DNA of 64,000 nt from Porpolomopsis calyptriformis (GCA_951640195.1 OX621172.1:868001-932000), one strand, 5' to 3'. Shown: positions 31,761 to 43,208, counted from the first letter of the stretch. The notes: a model not told the origin generated them from the letters alone. Program-made: numbers and translations.

Positions 31761-32434
31761 TCATTTCTTGGAGGGACGGCGTCGGCGTTTACGTTCCCTC
31801 GGCCGATCTGAATCAGAATCAGAGCTCGAGTCCGTGTCTGAACTGGTGTCAGAATTAGAGTTCGAACTCGAGGAGGAGGAGGAGGAGGAGGAGGAGGAGG
31901 AGGAGGAGGAGGAGGAAGAGGATCTTGAGTGAGATGAACTGTGACAAAATATCAGATTTGCTCCAGCACACTAGGACAAAGGAGGTACCGGCTGGTTTGA
32001 GTTTTCTTTGTGCCCCCTTTGCGAGATCCTTTCGCCTCTTTTTGCTTCTCTCTTTCTTTCTCCTTCGTCTCAAGGATTTTGTCCGCCGTGCCGCTCCTGA
32101 AGAGAAAATAGACGTTATTCGATGACGATTTACATGGAAGAACGTGGCCACCACAGACTTATTCTTGAACTCTTCTGGAACTTCGGCAGAAGGTGTCATC
32201 TTAGCAAGGAGCTTTGGGTTTTCGAGCTGCTTCGTGCGAGATGGACGAGACACGTAGGGTCGAGATGATTTGCACTCAAAGATGAAGTGACCTAGAATTC
32301 GCCGTCAATACTAGGGATACTCTACCATTACTCGTGGGCTATCACACACCTGATCCTAGACACTTTTGGCAGATCGTTGAGGAGGTCGCACGAGGGTTAT
32401 TGGCGCTCCTGCGATGAGGGGCGTATTTGGACAT
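31761..32434 (-). CDS. ZCCHC10-like zinc-knuckle protein
   Basis: Four exons on the minus strand. It begins MSKYAPHRRRANNPRATSS and has a zinc knuckle split by the first intron: CQKCLGSGHFIFEC (C-x2-C-x4-H-x4-C), followed by RPYVSRPSRTKQLENP, a block typical of ZCCHC10. The C-terminal half is K/E-rich and ends in a long serine run (encoded by a GAG/CTC triplet repeat at about 31870-31916), an acidic SD-repeat and RKRRRRPSKK. It is likely a nuclear RNA-binding or splicing-related protein. Its start is 97 bp from the divergent nucleotidyltransferase-like gene. Confidence 0.78.
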
Positions 32435-32531
32435 GAGAAAGTCAAGGCAACGTGACCCGGTTTTGCCCGGGTGAAATCCGAAAGATTCCGTCGCGTATCA
32501 CATCGTGGGAAAAGTCACAGGTCCGCCAAAA

Positions 32532-33812
32532 ATGGGAGGCAAAGCCTTTAACCAACTCCTACCACCAACGGCTTTTCCTCGAATACCACCCGCCGTTTAT
32601 CACAGCCTCAAAGCACGCATCCTTCCCTGCATTCAAGAACTCTATACTCTTGTCGGAGTTCCTTTCGAGTCACCAGAAAAAACCGATCATGGCGATATCG
32701 ATCTTATCGTCGCAACTGCCACATGCGACCATGGCCACGATGAACCAATTCCAATGGACAAAGTAAAGAAGGCGCTCGGAGCCACAGTTTCTATCCATCT
32801 TGACGGTAACCGTACCTCTAATTTTGCCGTCCCGGTCACCAAGGGAGAGTGGACCGAACTTGGGCACGCTCTGGAAGAAGAGCAACACCGCAGTGCGAAC
32901 GGAGACGACATGTACTATCAAGTAGACGTCCATGTCTGCGTAGATGCAGCAGAGTGGGACCGCATCGTCTTTTTCCATTCTTATGGGGATCTAGGTTCGT
33001 TTCAATCTTATTATTCAATCCACAACAGCGAGCCAGATAATTGATTCGATCCAGGGATGATATTGGGTCTGCTTGCCCGCAATAATGGCTTATTACTCGG
33101 GTCAAAAGGTCTTAAGGTCCTGCTCTCACATAAACCTTCCAAAACCCCCATTGACACCTCCCGATGCCTGTAGATTCCCGACCCACCTAACCCTCCATTC
33201 GAACTTTCAGTGTCGTTCCCTGCCATCATACCTTTCTTTGGCCTGTCTCTTGCCACCTGGGAGCAAGGGTTCAAGACTAAACTCCAAGTATTTGAGTGGG
33301 TTGCCACCTCTAGGCTTTTTGATCCCGCGTGTTTCAAAATCAGGGGTGAAGGGATCAGGAAGGTGAAGGAAGAGAGAAAGATGTACGCGGAATTTACCTT
33401 TTGGGTGGAGAGCCGATTGGAGGCCGAGGGCACAGCTCAAGATGTCACACCAAGAAAGAACAAGGCCGAGATATTGGATGAGGCGCTCGTATATTTCAAC
33501 AAAAAGGAGGAATTCGAGGAGCTCGCTCGTTCTCGCTCGAGTCGCGCGCGTCTGAAAGAAGCATTCAATGGGAAACAAGTGAATGAGTGGGCAACCATGG
33601 GTTCGAATTGGAGAGGAGTGAAGCTGATCATGGATAGAGTCAGGATGAAATTAGGTGGTGATGAAGCGGTCGCAAAGTTTGTGGAGGACAAGGGGCTGGA
33701 AGAGTTAAGGAGGTTTGTTTTGGCAGTGAAAGACGAGCTCGGCCTGGAGCAAGGTGTAGATGGGATGATAAAAGGGTTGACGAGGATAGATTTAACCGGA
33801 GACGGAGATTGA
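32532..33812 (+). CDS. Nucleotidyltransferase-like protein of unknown function
   Basis: Exons 32532-32994, 33055-33116 and 33174-33812 join in phase to 387 aa. The N-terminal half contains KTDHGDIDLIVATA and, further on, YYQVDVHVC. This GDID...D pattern resembles the metal-binding carboxylates of the Pol-beta nucleotidyltransferase superfamily. SYGDLGMILGLLARNNGLLL matches the helix that usually follows. The C-terminal half is helical and charged. A fungal-specific family seems likely, with no substrate known. The usual glycine-serine motif ahead of the carboxylates is not clear, so catalysis is uncertain. Confidence 0.6.
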
Positions 33813-33979
33813 ATGGAATGGTAAGACCGCCCGCTCTTTGGTCCGATTCCAAGGATGCAACTCGTTCCCGTTGTCCGCCTCTAGGTGCCAGTCACTTCAT
33901 ACCGCACAACTGGTTGAACCAGAGGCTTTTATTGCACGTCACAGAAGTTAACTGAAATGTGAAATAAATTTTATTTCTC

Positions 33980-35997
33980 GTGTCTTCATGATTTCTGTAG
34001 CTAAAACTCGATTGTTTCTTCGCCGGAATCAGGTATATATCGAACACACCAAACTCGTCTTAACGAGAAATTTCTACCATCTTGAAAACGAATGGCCATC
34101 TACAGCAGACATCCGTGCCCTCACGCGAATGTCTTCATCTTCGCGTCAACTTCCCTCAGATTCATCCAAGATGAAAACTTTTCTGTCTGAAAGATCAACT
34201 TCGGTTGTAATGCACCCACACCGAGGTCTCTTATCCGTATTATAACCTTGACCGGTCATACGATCAAGTTGAAATTTGCATTTCCTAACATATCCTCCCC
34301 TCTTTGGGGTCGGCTGAAGACACTCTCGTTCTCCTCCGAGACCCGGACGGTTTCTAGGCGTATAGTGGGTGTGGCACTTCGGCATCTTCATTCGATGATT
34401 GTGGTCGATAGCCAAGGAATTCGAATCCTTCATCCATCCTTCCTCGACTATATAACGAGCTCGGTGTCAGGATCCGAAATTTGTTGTTAACCCTGGAATC
34501 CAGCAGCACATTCTACTCGCACGTGCCTGCCTAGATGTTATGAAAAGGCTGAAACGAGATATCTGCGGAATAAGACATCCGTCGTTGCCTAATACCGAAG
34601 TGGACGCGTGTGGTGACTTGCATTGCACCGGAACTGCAGTATGCATGTCGTCACCGGGCTTGGCACCTATAAAATGCGATCTTTGACACTCTTGTCGATC
34701 CCCTGAATGAGTTTTATTCGAAATATCCACTGTATTGGGTTGAAGCGCTGAGTCTGACGGGAGATCTTCGAAATGGTCTTCTTGCCTTGGATGCCGCACA
34801 ACAAGCCATTGCTGTTCGTTATTTCCCCTCTCAGCAATGCCCTAAACTGATTGAGTTCGACAGAAAGCAGGCAGAGACGTGGCTGATAGCATCCCTTTAC
34901 TTCGTGATTGCGAGCGGTTTACCCTCGAATTTTTCCCGATCCTCCCCTCAAGTATATCATTCTGGGTTACTGTTCACTCCCAAAGGAGTCTTAATTAAGA
35001 AGACGTATAGACGAGAGATGGACATTACCATAAAAGTGCACAATGGATTGGATAGGAGTTGGAGTTCATGTTTACGGACGATAGAAGGACATCCCAGTTC
35101 GGTTGAGTCGGTCGCATTCTCCCAAGATGGCACGCGTATTGCGTCTGGATCCTACGCAGTTGTGGGACGCAGTCAGCGGTGCACACCTAAACATTTTCAA
35201 GGGGCATACTGATTCAGTAGATTCGGTCGCATTTTCCTCTGGTGGTACGCGTATCGTTTATGGATCCAACGACGAAACTGTTGGGCTGTGGGACGTGGTT
35301 AGTGGTGCAAACCTGAACACTTTCAATTCGTTTTCTCCCAATGGCGCGCGTATCGTTTCTGGATCCGATGACAAAACTGTTCAGCTATGGGACTCAGTCA
35401 GCGGTGCACATCTGCATACTTTCAAGGGACATTCCGACCAGGTAACATCCGTCGCATTCCCCCCGATGGCACGCGTGTCGTTTCTGGATCTGACGACAAA
35501 ACTATTCGGCTGTGGGCCACACTCAGCGGTGCACATCTGAACACCCTCAAGGGACACTCCGATTCGGTAAACTCTGTCGCATTTTCCGTCGATGGCGACA
35601 ATACCATAGTGGTGCTCATCTGGACACGTTCAAAGGATATTTCATCAATGTTGATTCGCTCGCACAATCTTGTGCTTCATCTGGGAAATTCTTATCTACC
35701 GATAGCCTATACTCGACTAGTCCAATATTTGGTTACATCGCGGCGGACGGCTGGGTTTGTTCCCTAACTCCGAATCGACGTGGTTGCAGACCGATGAGTT
35801 TAGCTGCAAACGGAGCTCGTGCGGTTTGGGGTACAAAGGATGGTCGTGTTATTAGCCTTGATTTTGCAGGCATGGATGCCTATTTTCGTAACCTTTTGCA
35901 AAAGCCTCCAATGTTAATATACTGCTGGGCATTACCGCCTATCGAGATGTTGAAAATAGGACGGAGCGTCACTTCAATAGTCGTGATTGAGACATAA
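33980..35997 (+). pseudogene. Decayed NACHT-WD40 (NLR-like) gene, 5'-truncated
   Basis: Fragments in all three plus frames line up in the order of agaricomycete NACHT-WD40 proteins: NEWPSTADIRALTRM near 34090, then GVALRHLHSMIVVDSQGIRI and LHPSFLDYITSS near 34370-34460, DVMKRLKRDICGIRHPSLPN near 34540, IKVHNGLDRSWSSCLRTIEG near 35030-35090, then WD repeats (SVDSVAFSSGGTRIVYGSND, GARIVSGSDDKTVQLWD, GHSDSVNSVAF) to about 35600. Frames change every 100-250 bp and stops interrupt them. The P-loop and N-terminal effector half are missing. Family members are fungal immune-type STAND proteins involved in self/non-self recognition. This copy cannot be functional. Confidence 0.78.
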
Positions 35998-36200
35998 ACT
36001 GACTCCTAATCTGGTTTGTAATATGTACGACCTAAGTAGTAACAATTTACAGAAACCTAAGGGGGCATGGGAACGGACTGCCATGAACATCGAACAAAAA
36101 AATACAATAGGTGGCATCCCAGTCTGGCGCACGAGCCGACGAAGTGAAAGAATAATTTTTGGCATTCAATCCTCTTGCGAACTTGGTGGCAGAGAAGAAA

Positions 36201-37008
36201 CTACCAAATATACGGAATCAGCCTCGAGCGGACCTTCTCCTTATACTCCAGGTACGAAGCTCCAAGAGTGTCGTCTTCCTCTATGAGTTTTTCCTGGGGG
36301 AGAGAACATGGGTTAGAATTCTGGTATGGCGTCAGCATAGACACACCTCAAGGGGTATCTTCACAGCAAACGCGGCGGCCATGATAGGGAGGGTGATGAG
36401 GGGCCAATAGGACCATGTCATTGGAGCAAGCAAGAGATTCTGGAGGAGGAAGGTGCTATAGACGGGGTGGCGGACGCAGGCATAAGGGCCACCTGACACA
36501 ACTGTTTTGGCCTTTTCGCGGACCTGCAGCAGGGGTCAGTTTTTTTTTTTTTTTTATTGGCAAAAAGGGGGAAATCGCGCACCCCTATAAAATGGAATTG
36601 GGGACCGAGGTGCATGATGGACGAACGGAAGAATGCAAGGCAACTGGCCGACGCGATACAGGCTGCTATCCTTACGGCTGCTTTACCTCCTACGCCCAAC
36701 GCATTATCCCAACTTTCGGGAAAACTAAAACGCAGGAACCACTCGGGTTGCTCCAACCGATTCAATGCGATCCCGACCAGGTGCATGAACGGGACAGTTA
36801 CATTTGCGACGACATGTATAGGGGTGATATACTTGGCGACGAAGGTAGGCGGAAGCGGTTTGATACTTCCTGCCTCTTCTTCAGCGGCACGAAGCTGTCG
36901 AGATGATATGCGGGATAGTGCCAAAAGTTGAGCGAAAGTGGTGAAGGCAACAATGCCCTCGATGCCTTGGTTGTGGCTCAATGCGAGGTTAAGACCGGCG
37001 ATATACAT
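36201..37008 (-). CDS. Isoprenylcysteine carboxyl methyltransferase (ICMT/Ste14 family)
   Basis: Three exons on the minus strand. Several membrane helices are seen (MYIAGLNLALSHNQG.., TPIHVVANVTVPFMHLVGI). The conserved C-terminal catalytic region is VREKAKTVVSGGPYACVRHP then VYSTFLLQNLLLAP, followed by EEDDTLGASYLEYKEKVRSR and LIPYIW. This is the S-adenosylmethionine-binding end of ICMT (PYxxVRHPxY). The family methylates the prenylcysteine of Ras-like proteins and mating pheromones in the ER. It is short at the N-terminus. The first intron contains a 17-nt homopolymer. The start is 71 bp from the divergent uL6m gene. Confidence 0.82.
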
Positions 37009-37079
37009 GAGTGTTGGAAAGAGCAAGCCGGGATTCTACGTCATGCACACGCGGGTGTGCTAAATTTTCCCACGTTCCA
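37009..37079. promoter_or_regulatory. 71-bp divergent promoter ICMT / uL6m
   Basis: Start codons at 37008 (minus) and 37080 (plus) leave 71 bp for both promoters. An upstream ICMT extension cannot be excluded. Confidence 0.5.
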
Positions 37080-37758
37080 ATGTCTCTGCTTCAAAGGGCC
37101 ACACGCCGGCTCGCCTTTACAGCCAGACCACAGCTCCGCGCCTCTCACATCGGAAGAGAGCCCATAAAATTACCACCCGGTGTCTCGCTTGACCTCTCAC
37201 CGACCGCCGTATCGGTCAAGGGCCCCCTCGGGACCGCTTCTGTCCCCCTTATGCCTTTCATGCGACTTGCATTCCCCGACCCAGGAACCCTGACCGTCGC
37301 CGTGGAGGATACCGGGGCGAAAAAGCAGAGGTCGATGTGGGGGCTCACCCGGACGTTGATCAACAATGCTATCATCGGCCTGACCGAAGCGTTTTCTGTT
37401 TCCCTATACCTCGTTGGCGTGTCCTATCGGGCAGAGTTGGAAGACGACCCGCGAGGCGCGGGGAACGGCCAACGCTTGAACATGCAGCTAGGATTTTGCC
37501 ACCCCGTTATTGTACCCATCCCCCCTCATATCAAAGTAGAAGTACCGCTGCCAACGAAAATCATCCTCAGCTGCACCGATAAGCACCAGCTGGGCATTTT
37601 TGCTGCAAAAGTGAGAAAGTGGCGGCCGCCAGAGCCGTACAAGGGAAAGGTATGTCCAGTTTCGAACACTAATTTTGCTCATTAATATTCTCGTTGTCAT
37701 CCAGGGTATTTTCGTCGGGAACGAGAAGATAAGGATCAAGACCGTCAAAAAGAAATAA
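37080..37758 (+). CDS. MRPL6: Mitochondrial large-subunit ribosomal protein uL6m
   Basis: Exons 37080-37649 and 37705-37758 join in phase to 207 aa. A presequence (MSLLQRATRRLAFTARPQLR) precedes the L6 fold: PIKLPPGVSLDLSPTAVSVK, GPLGTASVPL, WGLTRTLINNAIIGLTEAFS, LYLVGVSYRAEL, and the C-terminal DKHQLGIFAAKVRKWRPPEP YKGKGIFVGNEKIR KTVKKK block. It binds rRNA near the sarcin-ricin loop of the mitoribosome. The upstream in-frame extension to 37011 lacks an ATG context. Confidence 0.93.
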
Positions 37759-37853
37759 TCTCATGATAGACTCAGGGGCAGGCGAGCCAGGTGTGTACAC
37801 TCAAATTCTATTACTTGAAAATTTGACAAGTATCCGCTAGATCATTTTAAACT

Positions 37854-39489
37854 TTACGACAGAGATGCCCCGACAAAGGTAGGGGCGTGGCAGACGCCGT
37901 TCTTGGTACGGATCCTGTGGACACTGTTTGTGACTGGGTTGATCCAAGCCGCCTCTCTCGATTCTAATGTGGTGAAACCTAGAAGAAGGCGATGTATTCT
38001 GGTCAGAGCAATATAATGTTAATACCGGATGCTTGAGCATTTACCTGGTTGGATTGTCTCAAAGACTTTCTTCTTGGGGTTTAGTTGGGCCACTGGGGCA
38101 GCACCTATAATATTCCGTTTGCTGTTAAGACGCCTGACAAAGTGGGAATTCCGGATGCTTACTTTCGAATTCGGGTCCCTCAAAATATACTCTATCGCCA
38201 GGTACTGAGTTTGGAGGAGGTTCGATCAATTCAACGCCTCCTTCCTTGCCGTCTTTTGACGTGGCCTGTTTTAACGTTCAGCCTCGATGGGTCCCATTAG
38301 CCTGAATACAAGTTTCTACCGCGAGAACCATTCCAAAGCTCTTGATCCCTCGCATATTCGCTGGCTTCAAATTACACTTGTCGCACAAATTTCAGAAGAA
38401 GAAAAAAGGGTTGCTGGAGTTGAACGTACTACGGTGATTAGATATTTATCGCGCATCTGTTCGATGGGAATGTAATGGACAAGCCCCGATACGACTGTAC
38501 GAGGACCGGTCTCTTCGCCAAGATCAATTTGCTTCGGAAAAGAGAGGTTGAGTATGGATATCTGCAGAGCCATGTGGCCCATACCTCAACATAAAGGCCG
38601 TCCGCATCTGGATGCTTCTTGACTGTGGATCCCAAATGAGCCAAGTCGTGGCAACGCGAAATGGAAAACTTACCATCAACAATATGCCCAACCCGTAGAT
38701 CGATCATTGACGGGACAGGCTCTCCAGAGTCATCCGCAGGAGCCGCCTTTCCTGCATCACTGGGCCCTGCGGCAGGTTTCTTCTTCTCTTTCTCTTTCTT
38801 CGTCTTCTTTTGCTCCTTTCCATCGGCTGCATCGCGTATTTGTGCATCGGTTTTGCTTTTAGGAGCCTGGGCTACGTTTTGAGCCTGATTAACAACAGCC
38901 TTCTCCTTCTTTTTGGGCGGCTGCGATTTCCGTTCACATTTAGGGGCACCCTCCAGGTCGAAGGGAATGAGGTGAAAGTCTGCGTCCAACCCGGCGATTG
39001 CTTCCCGAACGACAGGATGGTATTGGATATGATCGAAATACCGTGTCAGCGAAGGATGCGAGTAGTACTGAGGAGGTTGCATTTTCGACTGCAAGGATGG
39101 TACGGTTGTCAATCGAACAGGCTTGGGGAGTGAGTCCACATACAAACATAGGATGGAGTGCGCCGTATAGTGCAACGTCGGCAATCGTAAAATAATTGTG
39201 GACAAGGAAGGTGCGCGAAACGAGTTGTGAATCCAGTCCCTGTGTATTCGCAGGTGGCCGTCAACGGCCGCCCCAATCCTGACTTTTCAGTCATGTGTGG
39301 ATCAAGATATCACACCTTCAAGGCATCTTCCTTGACGATATCCCCCTGTGCGATTTTCTCGATCCATTCTGCCACCTCGACCTGATCCCTCTCGGACTTA
39401 CCTTTGTGCAGCACATCGCGCTTTGTCACACCAATAGTCAAATCTTTGACTGGTAACACTAATTCCTCAATAGCGATTTCAACCGTCAT
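37854..39489 (-). CDS. Arc1/AIMP1-like tRNA-binding protein
   Basis: About six exons. The N-terminal part (MTVEIAIEELVLPVKDLTIG; later VSRTFLVHNYFTIADVALYG) is a GST-C-like domain as in Arc1. A lysine/alanine-rich linker follows (KEQKKTKKEKEKKKPAAG). The C-terminal part is an EMAPII-type OB-fold: IDLRVGHIVD, VKKHPDADGLYVE, DLGEETGPRTVVSGLVHYIP, LKPANMRGIKSFGMVLAVET and VELIEPPPNSVPGDRVYFEG. The order fits a cytosolic cofactor of aminoacyl-tRNA synthetases that delivers tRNA. No synthetase catalytic domain is present. Only 72 bp separate its start from the stop of the upstream 2OG oxygenase gene. Confidence 0.85.
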
Positions 39490-39561
39490 CGTGGTTTGGT
39501 CGTGGTGAGCAGAGAATGAGTCGATCGGTCACGTGAGGATAGATTATTTAAAGTCATTTAT

Positions 39562-41107
39562 TTAATCGTACTTGCTCTTTCCGCCAGCGAAATTATTCCC
39601 CACCTTCGCTATCAGGAAGTCTCCATATCTCACTCGAGTATATGTTTTCCCAGAGTCCTCCTTGTCAGGACCTGTGCGTTCCTGTAGTCGAAGAGCTGCT
39701 GCCAGCGGTTTGACGACAGCGTCGAAATTAGGCTCGAAGAAAAACGGGAGGCTGGGTGTAAAAGTGCACGATCAGAATTTTTTATCGCCAATAAGAGAAC
39801 GGGCATCCCACGAAACCCTGTTGGAAAATACCCAAGATGAGATCGATCAGAGAAAAAGTGGGGGATGGTCAACCCTCACCGGTAATTCGACCCTCTGTGT
39901 ATCACTCGGTGTAACGTGCTTTTATACAAGCCGTTAGACCAAATCTCCCACACTTTGTATATCGGTGAGGATATTTCATAGACCAAACAGCGGCGACGAT
40001 GATACCCACTTTCGCCGATATTGCACACGATACAGCCCGGGACAGGGTCGGCATTTATCCACCTGCCCTCCTCGCTGCCTTGTTCTGTGGGCAGGTCACT
40101 AGGAGTTTCGTCGATTTCTCCCGGACGCCTCAAGAACACTTGAAGCGCAGACCGTGTCGGGTCCGCATGTAAGAATCTTTATCAAAAAAGTGATCAGCCA
40201 TGGTCGGCGGTGGGTGAATAATACTCACGTTAAACAGCCTGATATTGTTAAATTAGATGTAATTATTAATGATCACGGTGAATGTAAAGTATGGCAACCA
40301 TAGTCCCTGTCAGAGGGGCAATGTCAGACACATGTCGAAGGTATGACCTGAATGCTTCACTTGTGAGCTCCACACGAGAAGCCGTCGTGATCGTCCGGAA
40401 GGGGCGGATATCCTGAACGGAGATGAGCCGCGCCAAAGACAAGGGAGACCGTGAAAGACTCATGGACCTATAACTCGCAGCACCCAAAAGCTATCATCCA
40501 CCTGCGCGCGTAAATCGACCCATTCCTCGGCTGTCATCCCTAAACCATTCGCCATTCTGGATACAGAATTTTTACGAGGGGGGGGAAGAGAGGAAATTAT
40601 CGCACGCTTCCATGACGATCAACCCCAAGGCCTTCATTCTTTCAATCCAGAAATCATACTTCTCCTTGAAGGTGGGGATCGTCGGCCACTGGTTTTCACC
40701 CCACAGAGGCTTAGACCTATCAGGTTTCTCGACCGGGCGGTAAAAGTCTATTCCTTCGTGATTATCAGCCTTGCCATTTGTCACGTTCTCTTTTAATCGT
40801 GCATATCCTGACGGCGGCTCTAGCTCTAGCTCTGGGAGGAACGTGGAAGGAGCGAACCTCTTGCATTGTCTTGATTACTTAGCGCAATGGTCTCCTTTTG
40901 CTCCTGCGGAAGGGCAAAGAACTCGCTTGCTAGCCTTAATAACTCGTCCGGTTCAGACGTATCAATGTAGGCCGATAAATCAAGATAAAAAAATCCGAAT
41001 TGGACGCATGCTGAGTGAAGTGCAGCAGACGTCGCAGCTCGTGCTTCGGGATTGTGTGGGGTCAGGTAGGGGCTGATGTCGATGATGGGGAGAGTGTGCA
41101 ATGCCAT
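39562..41107 (-). CDS. 2OG-Fe(II) dioxygenase, isopenicillin-N-synthase-like
   Basis: About six exons. The N-terminal DIOX-type domain reads LHTLPIIDISPYLTPHNPEA and VQFGFFYLDLSAYID. It continues GIDFYRPVEKPD, then CGAHKDYGCLTFLYAD (HxD iron ligands), STLHRVIHRGSNYRVSIPFF (distal His and the RxS that binds 2-oxoglutarate). All catalytic residues are present. Substrate unknown: relatives act in secondary metabolism, hormone chemistry and general oxidations. Its neighbours are housekeeping genes, so there is no biosynthetic cluster here. Confidence 0.82.
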
Positions 41108-41200
41108 GATCATACAGAACTTGTTACATAACACATGCCAGTAGGAAAACCAAAACCATTCATAAAAAGAAAAAGAAAGAAAAAATAATGAATTTCCCGC

Positions 41201-42498
41201 CTATCGATGACCTGGCTCGGCGGGATGTTGTGGGGAATAGATTGTTCGCCCTGGGTTTTGAGGAACGTGACCGAATGGCCCGTTCGGTTGGAGGAAGCCA
41301 CTTGCAGGCCCGGTGTATTGGCCAGGCCAGGTTGCGACTTCGTCCTGTGGGTGAAATGTAGGGTGGTGGTGGTTGTAGGGGTGAGTTGATGGGCAGTCCG
41401 CTTGCTCGTTTCGCGGTTGAATAGGCGCGATTAACTGAACGGGAGGCAAAAATTCGCCTTCACGAAGGTAAGACGGAGGGACGGGTGCAACTCCGAGTTG
41501 TATTGGTTGTGGGAGTGGAGGTCGGAAAGACTGCTCGTCGGCCCACCTGCAAGGTGGCCAGGATATTTCGACGCCATCGACGCTTGGTTCTCCACTGGCG
41601 TCGCCGTTACTGTAACTCCACCGGCCATTGACATCTCTCTGTCTCCTCTCCCTTTTGAACCCGCTCGCGCTTCCGTTCAACTTCTCTTTACCGTTCACGG
41701 TTCGACTCCTTCCTTTTCCCTTGGAATTGTAGGGGTGGATGGCAAGAGGCGGTCTGGCTGAGAGTGAGGTGGATATGGCAGGATCCTCTTCCAGCATGGC
41801 CCTCTCCTTGGCCTCGCGTCGTTGGAGGGCATCGGCCAGGGGGAGTGGGTAAGGAATTGTTTCTAGGGGTGATTGGTGTTGGAACTTTGAGATAGCGAAA
41901 GGAACGCTCACCTTGAAGAAACATAAATTCTTGGTACTGTTGAGTGGTCGAGGCTTTCAGTCCGGTGAGACGAAGGTGAAGGAGAATAAGTGGTTAAATC
42001 GCACCCATATCGTGATAATGTATTACACTGCGACGGTCCGCGAAGGCCTGTCGGTGAGCGGCTTCTGACATCCGTCTAATGAACTCTTCCTGTTTGAGAT
42101 GAATACGAGGCGAACGGAGATTTGAATGAACAGAGCCCACCGTGGCAATTGAGAGAACGAACAAAGCTTCTTTTGACATGGACAAGTTTCCAGTGACGCC
42201 TGGGTCGGGGGGGAGAATGAAAGGCGGAAGAATATAGGACTGCTGTCGACCACGTACCGTCTGCCTGTATGATGTTCTCCAAACGAACCGCTGGCAACAG
42301 CGTCTGTCCGAGATCACGGAGGCCATCCTGTTCACCCTCTTTCTGGGAGGAGACGCTGGACGCGTCAAGATTTGCAACGTCATTCTGCACATCAGAGTCA
42401 GAGGCCAACTGGTCTACTTCATCATCATTCTCGGAATAATCGACGGGCTCAGAGGGTGGATGTTCGAGTACAGAGGGGTCTATGGACTGGGTGGCCAT
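41201..42498 (-). CDS. Histone-fold (NF-Y/CBF, Dpb3/CHRAC-like) protein with long disordered tail
   Basis: Four or so exons. The N-terminal region is acidic (SENDDEVDQLASDSD). The histone fold follows: GQTLLPAVRLENIIQADG, SMSKEALFVLSIATEEFIRR, MSEAAHRQAFADRRSVIHYH. The spacing fits Dpb3/POLE4 or CHRAC-type subunits that pair with an NF-YB-like partner. The remaining 230 residues are proline/histidine/glycine-rich and disordered, far longer than in yeast Dpb3. Which complex it serves (Pol epsilon, ISWI-type or other) cannot be told from sequence. Confidence 0.72.
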
Positions 42499-42604
42499 CG
42501 GAGAAACTTGATGGTGGAGGATGGTGGGAAAGGGGTTGATTCGGGAAAGCGGAGGCGGTTTTTTTTTTTGGGTAATTTACGGTACATTGTACATACTGCA
42601 TCGT

Positions 42605-43143
42605 TCACTGAATGGGTACCTTTGTGCTAGCCGCGTCCACCGTTTTGGGAATGGTAACGGTCAGGATACCATCCTTCAAGTTCGCGACCACGTCGTTGGC
42701 GCTGACCGGGCGGGGCAACCAAATCGTGCGTGTAAACGTGGAACGACCGGTGAAGGAACGTTCACTCGTGATTTGGTTTGAAGTCTCGGTTTTGGCGACG
42801 GACTCTGGAGAAAGGATGAGTGCTGGCCGCTGGTCAGAATTGAAAAAAATTTACCGTCAGCGGGTTCATGGGCGAGAGCTTTGCCCTCGATAGTGACGCT
42901 CCTTCCACCATCTTGAATTCTGAGCTCGATGTCTTCCTTCTTCACACCGGGAAGCTCTGCCTCTAAGATGAATGAGTTCCCTTGCTCGGTGACGTCCACG
43001 GCTGGACGGGTTACGGAATCTGGAAAGGGATCATCAAAGAGGCGGGTATGTCTCGCGTAAGGGAAGGGTGAGCGGAAGAATGGCTCCTCAAACAAATGGA
43101 AAAGAGGACGAAGCTCTCGAAAGAAATGGCGAGTGAGAGACAT
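42605..43143 (-). CDS. Small heat shock protein HSP20
   Basis: Exons 43143-42855 and 42804-42605 join in phase to 162 aa. The alpha-crystallin domain is complete: PAVDVTEQGNSFILEAELPG, VKKEDIELRIQDGGRSVTIE, then TGRSTFTRTIWLPRPVSAND and the GILTVTIPK signature before the C-terminal tail. The N-terminal arm is aromatic-rich (FFRELRPLFHLFEEPFFRSP). It is a cytosolic ATP-independent holdase. A TATA box and a step-type heat shock element lie just upstream, inside the 127-bp gap to SGF29. Confidence 0.92.
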
Positions 43144-43170
43144 TTTAAAGGTAAACTTGCAAGTTCTCGT

Positions 43171-43208
43171 CTTTTATATCTTTCAGAAATTGCTGGAAAT
43201 CACTCGAA
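43171..43208 (-). promoter_or_regulatory. TATA box and heat shock element of HSP20
   Basis: On the plus strand GAA triplets occur at 43186, 43196 and 43206, exactly 10 bp apart, with TTC at 43182-43184. This is the step-type heat shock element pattern. In gene orientation it is followed at once by GATATAAAAG (43171-43180), a TATA box about 28-37 bp before the start codon at 43143. Confidence 0.65.

Noticed and set aside
34400..34440. Possible tRNA T-loop sequence (TTCGAATCC)
   Set aside because: No cloverleaf could be drawn around it; it lies in the NACHT-WD40 relic.
39572..39937. 121-codon plus-strand frame
   Set aside because: Antisense to the C-terminal exons of the 2OG oxygenase, which carry the HRVIH and RVSIPFF motifs.
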